From positions 4,400,131 to 4,464,130 of the forward strand of contig CAXIPT010000003.1 in the NCBI GenBank assembly GCA_964030475.1: a DNA stretch of 64,000 nucleotides, given 5' to 3'. How positions within the stretch are numbered: the stretch's first letter is position 1; every line of letters begins with the position of its first letter. The position numbers and the translations under genes are program-made. A model generated the notes under the pieces. That model was not told the DNA's origin. It saw only the letters and a list, made by a program, of their open reading frames with translations, and did no database searches. The DNA is from Tethya wilhelma. Taxonomy: Eukaryota; Porifera; Demospongiae; Tethyida; Tethyidae. Below are positions 1 through 10,100 of this stretch, one piece after another.

Positions 1-92
<92 letters not shown>

Positions 93-98
93 TGTGTG
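1..98. repeat. (TG)n microsatellite
   Basis: The window opens inside an almost pure TG dinucleotide run with a single TA interruption near 86-87. It sits just upstream of an exon acceptor of the EVI5-like gene, so it is intronic. Any reading frame through it gives a Cys-Val repeat that is not a protein. Confidence 0.97.
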
Positions 99-147
99 AC
101 ATTTTGATGACATCACTCATTGCATCTATCGTATTTAATAATTACAG

Positions 148-1980
148 GAGCTGTTCCCTCCTCTGTACATACATTTCAAAGCAGTGGTAAGTTACCAAGG
201 AGATGACTAGAAGTTTTCCTTTGTTGGTCACTCCTTTTCTCTTTGTCTCTGGTCTCTCCCAGGGCTTCCAGACCTCCATGTATGCCTCTCCATGGTTCCT
301 AACGATGTTTGCTTCGGTGCTCTCCATGAACGTGGCCTACAGAGTGATGGATGTGTTCATGGTGGAAGGAAGGGAGGTGATATTTCGAGTGGGACTGGCT
401 CTGTTGGAGTACAGCATGGACACACTGGTACAGCTGGATATGGAAGACATGCTCAAGGTATAGTGTATTGTAATAATATGTGCAGCTGCTATTAATTGTT
501 GTTAATCTTTGGGTGATGTACATTATAATTGTGTTAAAATATGATGTCATTATGATGTAATGGTTCCATGTGTATCTTGCTTGCAGCATTTCCAGAAAGA
601 GATGAAGAACATCCATGAAGGTGACCCTAATGCACTGATGCAGAGAGCTTTCAAGATTAAGTACAATCCAAAGAAACTGAAAAAGTAAGTACTGTTATTC
701 TCACAGTGCAGCGTATCCTGTTTAACTCCATCCATCATTATGGTTTAGACTGGAGAAAGAATACATATACAAGAAAGAGAAGCAAGCAAATGAAAACAAA
801 GAAGTGATTGTGAGTTATCTTTGAATGAATACCCATAGAAATCAGTTGATACTTTAGAGCAATGTTGCATGCATCTCTTCCTCACAGCGACTACAAGATG
901 AGAATGATGACTTAACACAGAGACTGGTACTCTTAGAAAAGGTACACGTACAGTTCATAATTTCATACACCAACTACAAATGGATTTTACAGTAGTGGTC
1001 AATCAATCAACACACTGTAGGAGTGTGCCTCCCTAGCTGATAGGCTGATACAAGGCCAGGTGACGAGGGCTCAAGAAGCAGAGGAGACGTTTGTGCTGAA
1101 GAAGGAGCTCTCAAAGATGAGGAGGAGAGTCACTGAACTTGAATTACAGCCGGGTACCAAATCAGTCAGTCCAGAAGCACCTACTATCATTGAAGAAAAT
1201 GACCCAGATGATCAGCAAGATGAACAGGAGAGTCAAACCGTGGATCTTCATATTCCAGTCAACAAGGACAGCAAGGACAGGAAGGACAGTAGTAAAAAGT
1301 CCAAGAAGCGTCAAAAATCCCAAACCAGTCAAAGCTCTGATGGAGAGAAAGATAATAAGGAGTTGAAGAAAGAGAAACACAAGAAGGAGATCCAAAGAAC
1401 AAGAAGTTCCAGCATGGAACCAGAGTCTCCAGCCTCTCTTCCAACTTCACCAGTGCCTCCCAAACTTTCCAGGAAGGAGAAAAAGAGAAAGAAGGCTGAG
1501 TTGATTGCTGAGCTGGCTCTAGTGAAGACCCAGTGCGCCGAAGCATCGAACCAGCTAGACCAGAAGTCGCTAGAACTTAAACAAGCTCTGCAGAGAGAAA
1601 GCTTTGTCATTAGAGAATTGAGAGCAGCCAGAGAGTATGTCACTTGTTTAGAGCAAAAGGTATACATTGCCACATACTAAAACAGGTCTATATTGCATGT
1701 ACTGATACAGTAGCAGTTACTGTTGTTTCTCTTCACTCCTACTTTGCAGCTCTCAGAAGTCACAATGGAAAGGATGTCTTGTCCAGAATGTGGTTTCACT
1801 CTAGGTCAGTCACAGAAGAGTGACACAGATAGCAGCACAAACTCTTCGTTGGCTAATTCGGTGAGTCCGGCTCATCCTCAGTCACCTGATGTTCTCTTGT
1901 CTCAATTGAGAGCACTTTGGAACGCTAAACCATCAACTGTTGACGAACTAGGTTCACCGCCAGCACTCTCGGATACATGA
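148..1980 (+). CDS. EVI5: EVI5-type TBC-domain Rab GTPase-activating protein, 5' end missing
   Basis: Exons, all with GT-AG borders and consistent phase: 148-186, 263-457, 587-684, 749-809, 888-941, 1021-1659, 1750-1980. They give the last 438 residues; the start lies before the window. The first ~80 residues are the C-terminal part of a TBC Rab-GAP domain (motifs YASPWFLTMFA, EVIFRVGLALL, QLDMEDMLKHFQKEM). A coiled coil follows, containing SLADRLIQGQVTRAQEAEE, which is highly characteristic of EVI5/EVI5L. RABGAP1 has a related but more divergent sequence there. The middle is a Lys/Ser-rich charged linker, then a second coiled coil, then a CPEC motif near the C-terminus that I do not know from EVI5. 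EVI5 proteins act on Rab11/Rab35-type GTPases in endosome recycling and cytokinesis. The arginine and glutamine fingers would lie in the missing half. Family call strong, exact orthology moderate. Confidence 0.85.
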
Positions 1981-2204
1981 TAATGTTTTTGAGTTCCTAA
2001 TTTCAATTAATTTTTTATATTTATTTTTTGTATATATAATAGCTAAAAACAAGAGTATATACTATTATATATATTACTCTTGCTAAAAAAGTATGCAGAA
2101 TTTGTTGAATTTGAAATACTGATTGAAGCTTAATTAATTGTTTAGTGGGTTGGGCTTATACAAGCTCCACCCTCTCTTGTGGAGGTGTGCTCTTATTAGA
2201 GTTT

Positions 2205-2731
2205 TGTGTTCAAAAATGTCCTCGTCAAAGAAAGAGCTCGTCCAAGTGTCTTCCTACTCCAGAAAACTAAAAGATAACGTCAAATCTATTGTTGATAACT
2301 ATGGTGAGATTCTAAAGGCTGCAAAAGTACGTAAAAATAAATCTTATTTAGCTATATGCTGCGTGTGTTAATAGCTACATGATCATGATTCATGATGATA
2401 AATTATTTATGATCTTTGTGTGTGATTCCAGGTGTCTGAAAATGAAACGGAGAGAGTAACAGAATCCCACATTGCGCATGTACAAAATGAAATTGAAGTA
2501 CGAGCAGCAAACATAGTAAGATTGAGCGAGCTCTAATTCCAGCCTTCATATATGAAAATTATTGGCTTCTAAAATATAAATTCATGCATCAATTGTTGTG
2601 TCAATCTGGTTTGCCAGGTGCGTGCAGCTGAAGCTTTATCAAAGCTTGTATCAGATTTGAAAGAGAACCTCATTCTCAATGATTTCTCAACCATCAATGA
2701 TGCCACATCAAAGAGAATTAAGGAGTTAGAG
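2205..2731 (+). repeat. MED22: First copy of a perfect 527 bp duplication (truncated MED22 copy)
   Basis: Bases 2205-2731 recur as 2733-3259 at an offset of 528, with introns included and no difference that I can find; the copies are separated by a single N at 2732. This copy carries the MED22 start ATG (2216), exons 2216-2326 and 2432-2515, and the beginning of the third exon (2618-2731), then stops at the N. A single N between identical sequences is best read as an assembly join in which two overlapping contigs were not merged, not as a real tandem duplication. The true locus is probably 2205-2731 continuing directly at 3260. Confidence 0.9.
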
Positions 2732-2743
2732 NTGTGTTCAAAA

Positions 2744-3373
2744 ATGTCCTCGTCAAAGAAAGAGCTCGTCCAAGTGTCTTCCTACTCCAGAAAACTAAAA
2801 GATAACGTCAAATCTATTGTTGATAACTATGGTGAGATTCTAAAGGCTGCAAAAGTACGTAAAAATAAATCTTATTTAGCTATATGCTGCGTGTGTTAAT
2901 AGCTACATGATCATGATTCATGATGATAAATTATTTATGATCTTTGTGTGTGATTCCAGGTGTCTGAAAATGAAACGGAGAGAGTAACAGAATCCCACAT
3001 TGCGCATGTACAAAATGAAATTGAAGTACGAGCAGCAAACATAGTAAGATTGAGCGAGCTCTAATTCCAGCCTTCATATATGAAAATTATTGGCTTCTAA
3101 AATATAAATTCATGCATCAATTGTTGTGTCAATCTGGTTTGCCAGGTGCGTGCAGCTGAAGCTTTATCAAAGCTTGTATCAGATTTGAAAGAGAACCTCA
3201 TTCTCAATGATTTCTCAACCATCAATGATGCCACATCAAAGAGAATTAAGGAGTTAGAGGATCAAAGGAAGGTGAAACAGCAGGAGCTCGAGGCACTCTT
3301 TGCTTCCACAAAGTCAAACTCAGCCAATCCACCAATCTCTGTTGATCATAGTATAAGTAGAACCACATACTAG
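2744..3373 (+). CDS. MED22: Mediator complex subunit 22 (Surf5)
   Basis: Exons 2744-2854, 2960-3043 and 3146-3373 give 140 residues with matched phases and a TAG stop. Motifs match MED22/SURF5: SYSRKLKDNVKSIVDNYGEIL near residue 12, EIEVRAANIVRAAEALSKLVSDLK in the middle, and LILNDFSTIN. MED22 is a small helical subunit of the Mediator head module, which bridges transcription factors and RNA polymerase II in the nucleus. I chose the ATG that leads into MSSSKKEL because it gives the family's usual N-terminus; the frame is open further upstream in the first copy. The 5' half is duplicated across an N (see 2205-2731). Human MED22 lies next to RPL7A in the Surfeit cluster, and RPL7A is also in this window, about 11 kb away. 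Confidence 0.93.
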
Positions 3374-3443
3374 CTTATTTCAGAAATAAGATTTAATATC
3401 GGTAATGTTATACTGTCAAGAATGTAGCATAGTCATGTTATTT

Positions 3444-4937
3444 TCAATCAATACACATTTGTTCAATGGCCTCTTTCAGTAGCTTCAACCAATCTTCTCC
3501 TTTTTCCATGTACATTTTATTCTCTGGTAGTTGATGGAGCTGTTCAAACCTCTCCAGATGTGGCACTGGCAGACCAGCCAATTTCATAACCTCGGCAAAC
3601 TTTGCCGCTGTTGCAGTGGCAATCACAACAACGTCTTTCGAGGTTTTGTTTGTCGTCCTCTTCACAACATTCATGGCGGCTGTCATCCCTACAGCAGTGT
3701 GTGGACACACAAGATAGTTGTACGTCTTATGGACGTCTTGCATTGTGGCAATGGTCTGGTCCATTGAGATCTGGGTGGTTGTTACACAGTCATTGTTGTC
3801 ACGGATCTCTGAAGGAATGGCCACACTGAATTCCTTAAGGAATGTTTCCATGACAACTTTAACCATGTCTGACCTTTGACCTGAGAGGTAGTAAAATACC
3901 CGTTCGATGTTGTATGGTATTTGTATGTCCATGGCAGACGAATGAGTGAGGAGGACATTGTCAGCTATGGAGAGAACACCGGTGGAAAATGCTCGGTGGA
4001 CAATGTCGTTTTCATTGACAGCCGAGAGAAACTTGACGGGCAGTCCCATTGCGTGAGCAATGACACCTCCAGCAAGATCTCCTAGGCCTCCAGAAGGTAT
4101 GGTGAAAAGCACCTCACGATCTGCTTCAGGACACACTTTGAGGTACACGTATATGAAGTGAACAGCTTGAAAGAGCACCCGACCAACGTTGATAGAGTTG
4201 AAATGAACGACATTGTGCTTTTTGACAAACTCAACGTCGGCAAACACATCTTTGACTGGTATATCAAGGTCGTCAGATGTACCATCCACGGAGTAGACCC
4301 GAACGTTTGGAGCTTTGACAGTGGTCATTTGTAGCTCTTGCACCCGGCTGGTTCTACCTCGCGGGTAGAGAACTATGATCTTTATGTTCTCAGAGCCAAG
4401 AACACCGTGGATTGCAGCACTCCCAGTGTCTCCTGACGTAGCAACAAGTGCAATTGCTTTCTTGCCTCGCTTTCGAAGGAAAAGGTTGACTAAACGACTG
4501 ATGATGGAGAGAGAAATATCCTTGAATGCCCCCGTCGGTCCATGCCACATCTCGGCCAATGAGACCGGGCCAACTTGTACAACAGGAATGACCTCTTCTG
4601 GCTGATCAAACTGGGAGAAACAGCCATCCAAGACTTCTACAAGTAAAATTGATTCAAGCTATAATACCATCATGGTTGAACTGTCTCCTACTGACTTACC
4701 ATCGGTCTCTTGAGAGGTGATTTCTTCTGAAGATATAAAATAAGAGAAGAACACCTTTATGAGCTCAGGGTAGTTGAGCTTACTCCATTTCTTAATTTCT
4801 TCTCTGGTGAATTTAGGTAGACTTTCAGGCACAAAGAGCCCCCCATCTGCTGCATAGCCAGAGAGCAGTGCCTCCTGAAAAGAGAAACCAGACACGCCAC
4901 CTCTAGTGCTTTTATACTTCATAATTTGCTGAAGCAC
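3444..4937 (-). CDS. THNSL2: Threonine synthase-like 2
   Basis: Two exons, 4937-4700 and 4636-3444, join with a one-base phase to give about 476 residues; a second in-frame ATG at 4922 fits the family N-terminus (MKYKSTRGG) better and would give 471. The human protein is about 484. The N-terminal threonine-synthase signature (EALLSGYAADGGLFVPE) is present. The pyridoxal-phosphate lysine lies in GPTGAFKDISL, and the phosphate-binding loop in TSGDTGSAAI. In mammals THNSL2 is reported to act as an O-phosphohomoserine phospho-lyase making 2-oxobutyrate, not threonine. I cannot tell from sequence which activity this copy has; a true threonine synthase role is a weaker alternative. It needs PLP, and the window also encodes a PLP synthase pair. 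Confidence 0.93.
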
Positions 4938-5094
4938 TGATCGACTTTACACTTCCGCTAGCTAAGTAGCCCCACCCACATTACATTGTGTGCATGCTGC
5001 ATGTCAGAGCTCGAGTGTGGCACAACTGAATTGCATGATTTACTGTTCAGTATGGTAGACATGCAAAAAATAAAAGGAAAATACAAAAAAAGAG

Positions 5095-6941
5095 TCAGAC
5101 AAGTGAAGCCATTTTCTTGCCTCTGGGAGGATGGAGAATTATTCTCTTATCAACTTTCTTTGGTAAGATGGCTTGTTGTGGACTTCTTGGGCTCATGGCT
5201 GTTGGAACTGTAAAAGTCATTTATGCATTGGATAACATCATGAATAAATTAAAAAAAAAAAAAGAGAGAGAAGACAATCGTAAAGACTTACCAATGCCTT
5301 TTGCAGGGAAGTATTCTGGGCTGCTTCCATATCTCGTTGTAGGCATGTGTGAATCGTAATCTGTACGCATTTGGGGGCTCTGGTAGCTGTTGCGGTAGAT
5401 GGAAGATGTGCTGTACTTGATATCTGGAGGCTCTCTTCTCCCAGATGGATTGTACGGTTTCATAGGACCACATGTAAAGTTGGTGTGATCTGAAACTGAA
5501 CAAAATCATAACAAAAGTCAGTTTATCACACATACTACTAGACAACTCAAACTACCTTCATTGCATGGAATCTGATTATCAACTGATCAAGTGGCCAGCA
5601 CAATTTGAAGTGTTAAGTAATAGTAAATTATACATGCAAGCATACATTGTCAAATGTCCACTAGCTATAGCGAAGTGTCCATGCATGCAGTATTACACAG
5701 ATATAGCTATGATGTGTTTAACATACCAAACAGGACCCACCCATGAGAAATGACTGCTAAATGCCAACACAACCAAAGACTCAGCTGTCAAAACACCATT
5801 CACAGTACATTTCCCATCAGTACAACTCGCACAAAAGAAAATCATCAAGGAAATTTGTGTAGATAAACCTAAACATGCCAACAAACAAGGCACAGATCAC
5901 GAGTGCCAAAATCCAGCTATTGAATACCATAGTCACAGGCTCTCCTCAAGTGTTCATGCATTGTTAACGGAATGCAAATTGATTGAGGCACCTTATCCCT
6001 GCAATTAGAATTGTTACTCACCAATGCGCTTTTCAGTGAATACTCCAGGGTACTTGGCTTCATTAGGTTGTGTGTTAGGACTCCATATCTTGTATGCCTA
6101 TATACGAGCATATACACATTCACAGTAAAAGTTTAACAATTATCTGATATGGAACAGTATACAATTACACACATGCAGTTACCTTGCCGTGACTGTCACT
6201 GTATGGACTCTGAAAAACCAGTCCCACTGGATGAGGATTGCTGCTGCTCCTTGCAGAGCTGGTTCTGTTGGAAGTGGCCTGAGAGCCGCTATGTGGTGAC
6301 GTTTTTGAACCATAGTCTAGAGTGGAAGTTGAACAAGGTGGAGATGGACTGGGTTCAATTTGTGAATAGCTTGAGCTCCGTTTCAAAGCAAAAGTGTCAT
6401 CATTACTTATTCTGTGCTGTGACATAGTGTCGTGTGAATAGTAGCCATGTGATCTGTTGTCTTTTACCGATGCTCTGACAACTGGTGTAGTGTGGCACAC
6501 ATAACTGGATGAGTTGTTTCGCAGGGTTGGTCCAGTATGAGTCACAGCTACACTGGAATAACTAGAACTTCGCTTAATGCTTCTTCTTCTGTCTGCACTG
6601 CTGCGAACACCGAATCGAGAGGAACTCTTTGGTCGATTCAGTACCACATCACCAATCCTGTTGCTTCGTCGGCCAAAGATTTGCTTGCTGGGTGGATCCT
6701 TCTTGTTTGACAGTGGAGGCAGTAACTTTCTATTGTCAGGGGTCTCTTGGGGTACATCCGTAGCCATACTATAGTTTGCTTGAGTGCTCGCAGTACCGCA
6801 CAACGACCGACACTCGTACGAATTCCGGATGGCACGTCTTCTTAGCTGATCCCTAAAGTCATGTCGACAGCCTTGTTGCTGCAGTAGGCTTGGATGACGA
6901 CCGTTAGTACTAGAATTTAGTGGATTGGAACCAGTCATCAT
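5095..6941 (-). CDS. Unrecognised Ser-rich protein, 381 residues
   Basis: Exons 6941-6183, 6097-6022, 5489-5292 and 5207-5095 join with consistent phases and total exactly 1146 bases, ending in TGA, so the gene model is well supported although the family is not. The first 253 residues are low complexity and rich in Ser, Arg and Asn, with RRSIKRSSSYSSV and LKRSSSYSQI, which look like basophilic kinase sites. The C-terminal 128 residues are more ordered and rich in Tyr and Pro (AYKIWSPNTQPNE, RTDYDSHMPTTRYGSSP), ending KKMASLV. No membrane segment, signal peptide or enzyme motif is visible. Short Tyr/Pro segments of this kind occur in some axonemal microtubule proteins, but that is a guess. It is encoded on the same strand as UCHL5, whose stop codon is 180 bp upstream. 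Confidence 0.75.
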
Positions 6942-7121
6942 TTAGAGGAAGACACAATACGAGAGAATGGCAGACAAAATCCAATGACATGACGGTGGAC
7001 GTGCACGTTGCGCGATTGGGATTGATTACGTCACACGCAAAAACTGATATTGCGCGTGCGCATGCGCACAACAAATTCAGGGTACAAACTTGATTACCAA
7101 TGAAGTGTACTGAACCAGAGT

Positions 7122-10100
7122 TCATGCCTTTGAAGTTTGATTACTGTCCTTCTTCTCTTTTTCGGCTTTCTGCTGAAGCTTCTTTTTCTTAGCCTAAAGA
7201 AGCAAAAGGTACTAGGTATTTGCTAGACCTTTATTTGTAAGTTATAACGGTCTTCTCTCAGGTATTATAATAAGCTGAAAACGTCTTCTCTCACCGTCGT
7301 CTTCACCTCACCGTCTTCTCTCAGTCCTACCACATTGGAGAACGGATTCTTTCGACTCAGAGGGTCAGCGCACTCCTTGGCTTTAGTGCCAGCCTTGCTG
7401 TAAGTTGACTGTAAGTGGTTGTGTCTAGCTTGTGCTGTGGTTGAGTCTACTAAGTGTGCGGTGTTTGTTTAAGTGGATGTTTACATTGTAAATATTGGTT
7501 TGCTGTTTTATCCCACTGCTGAAGTGTGCGTGGGTGGCTAGCTGCAGCTCAGCTACGTCTTGGGCTCAAACTGAGGTATACAGCCCAGCCCTGGTTATCA
7601 GCCTGACGTGGACTTGCTGTTGCCAGGGCTAGAGGGCTTGTAAGTGATAGCCTCTGCCCTATTTTGCTATTCAGTTCTTTTCACTTGCTTTTGCATTCTT
7701 GCTCTGGCTTGCTTTATTCTGTTTGCTGTGCTTTGTGTGCTTGCCATAGAGCATGGAAACCCAGCCTGATGCTTCACTCTCTGAGGCAACCAGTAACCCT
7801 ATTCCCGGGTCTGGCTGTGACACAATTTCTGTGAAGTGTGGCCCTATTGAAGGTGTATTTCATTTAGACAAACTTAACCCTTGCCAGTCTGGTAGGGAGG
7901 GCAGTACTAAGTGTATCTATTGTTCTCATGACAATAGATGGGTCACTCCCATTGAGTTTGAACATCTTGGTGGAAAATCCAAATCGGGGAAATGGAAACA
8001 GTCGATTAGAACGAGTAGTAATGTACCTTTTGGTGTCTTCCTCTCTGGTCTTGACTCCCACAGCGTTAGTAAATCCACATCTACTAACCCTACCTCCTCC
8101 AACATGGTAAATGTGAATGGCACATCTGCTCTAGTTAACCCTCTTCTTGCTTTTTTGAAAGCCTTTAGGCTCAGAGGTGATACAACTCGCCTTAAGCTAG
8201 TTGTTTCGGCTTATTTTGACCTTTCCTCTCTTATTGATGCCCATAAATTCCTATGGGAAAGTTGTGGTGAGCTGCTTAAAGGATATGGTCTGACGTTTCA
8301 TGTCAGACGTAGCACTGATAAACGTGATGCCTTTGAGGCTACTCTGTCTGATATTCTATCTGCTTTCAACAAGCTTGATGATGATGACAGCCTCCCTTCT
8401 TTTTACTGTGAAGCAATACATCTACTCAATCTACCTTGTCTTGAACCTGATCCTGTCTCAAAGAGGCTTGATTCTAACCATGATATTTTGTCCTCTCTTG
8501 TTGGGAAAGTTGATGGAATTAAGTCTTCAACTTTCTTGGAAACTCAAAAGGCTCTTGAACAACTTGTCTGTTCATTGAAGTCTGAACTGTCTACTTTCGC
8601 ATCCTCTGTTCAGTCTCTCTCGAAAACATTGTCTCAGTTGCCTGGTCTCTCTACCACCCCTTCACAGCCTAGCTCTCTTCCTCTGTCTACTACTCCCAGC
8701 ACCAAGAATACTTCCTCTCCCCATGTTGACCGTACTGCTAATGTTATTCTTTTTGGTGTACCAGAGTTATCTCTTACTGAAACGAAGTCACTTATTGATG
8801 AAGTCTCTAATCATTTAATTGGTAGATCTATCAACATCAAGGATGCATTTCGTATTGGCCGCAAAAAGCCAAATGATGATGATTCTAGCCGGCCCCGTCC
8901 TCTTCTGATTAAACTACATAGTTGCTGGGACAGAAGAATTCTTCTCAGCTCCCGCCGTAATCTTAAATCATTTTCTAAATTTAAGTTATTCCTTCGTGAA
9001 GACCTTCCACCACAATCCAGGAAATCCAAAACACAATCTAATCGCATTTCTAGATCTGGTTCCCCTACTAACCCAACCTCTCCTTCTACCGTTCCCTCTA
9101 ATGTCAGGTCCTGTGACACCCACCAGTCACAATAATGTCCTCTTCACCTGCACAATGTCTTAAGTTAGTTTCTTACAATTCTAGAGGTTGGAAATCAGGG
9201 GCTGATTATGTGAAATCTTTGTTACAATCATGTCATATTTGTTTTATTCAAGAACATTGGTTACTTCAAGAAAATCTTCATTCTCTCTCTATTTCTGATG
9301 ACTTCCATTACATTGGTGTCAGTGGTATGGACTCTTTTCAGATTTCTTCTGGACGTCCTTATGGTGGATGTGCTATTTTGTACCGTAAGTCTCTGTCACC
9401 CATGATTCATCGTATTCATACAGTCTCTAATCGCTTGTCTGCAATTTCTATCTCCTCCACTAATGTGTCTGACCACTCTGTTTTTGTTACTTTACTTATT
9501 TGTGTTTATTTACCAACTGACTACTCTACTCCTGAATCTAATTTTGCTTTTTGTGAAAGTCTTTCCGAGCTTGAAGCCATTGTCTCTGCTGAGCATTTTG
9601 ACAATCTAGTCATAGCTGGTGACTTTAATGTTGATTTTTCACGCCCGAGCTCTAATCTTAACCATCTTATGTCCTTTATGCAGACCCATGACCTTGTCTC
9701 TGTTGACTTAAAATTTAACATAAATTACACCTATCATAGAGATGATTACTCGTGTGTGTCCTCCCCTGATCACATTATCACCTGTTCTAATCATGCTCAT
9801 CTGATTGATTCTGTATTCGCTCAGGACTCTGCTACAAATTTTTCTGATCACCTGTCTTTGCATTTTAGACTTAATATTCCTAATTCTCTTTCCCTTCCTG
9901 TTAACTCTACACCTACTGTTAATGCATCACAGTTTACACCTAATTCTTATTGCTCTGTTAATTGGTCTATTGTTGATCAAGATCACATCAACCTTTTTTG
10001 TGAGCATCTTTTAGCTAACATACCCCTTTTTCCCAATGAGGTTTTTGATTGTTGCCTGCCTGACTGCTCTGATCACTCACTATTTCTTGACTCATACTGT

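Noticed and set aside
148..1980. RABGAP1/RABGAP1L identity for the first gene
   Set aside because: The TBC end (RVGLALL, LDMEDMLKHFQKE) and the DRLIQGQVTRAQEAEE coiled coil fit EVI5 more closely, although the families are related.
2205..3373. Tandem duplication of MED22 as two genes
   Set aside because: The copies are identical in introns as well as exons, the first is incomplete, and a single N separates them; an assembly artefact explains this better.
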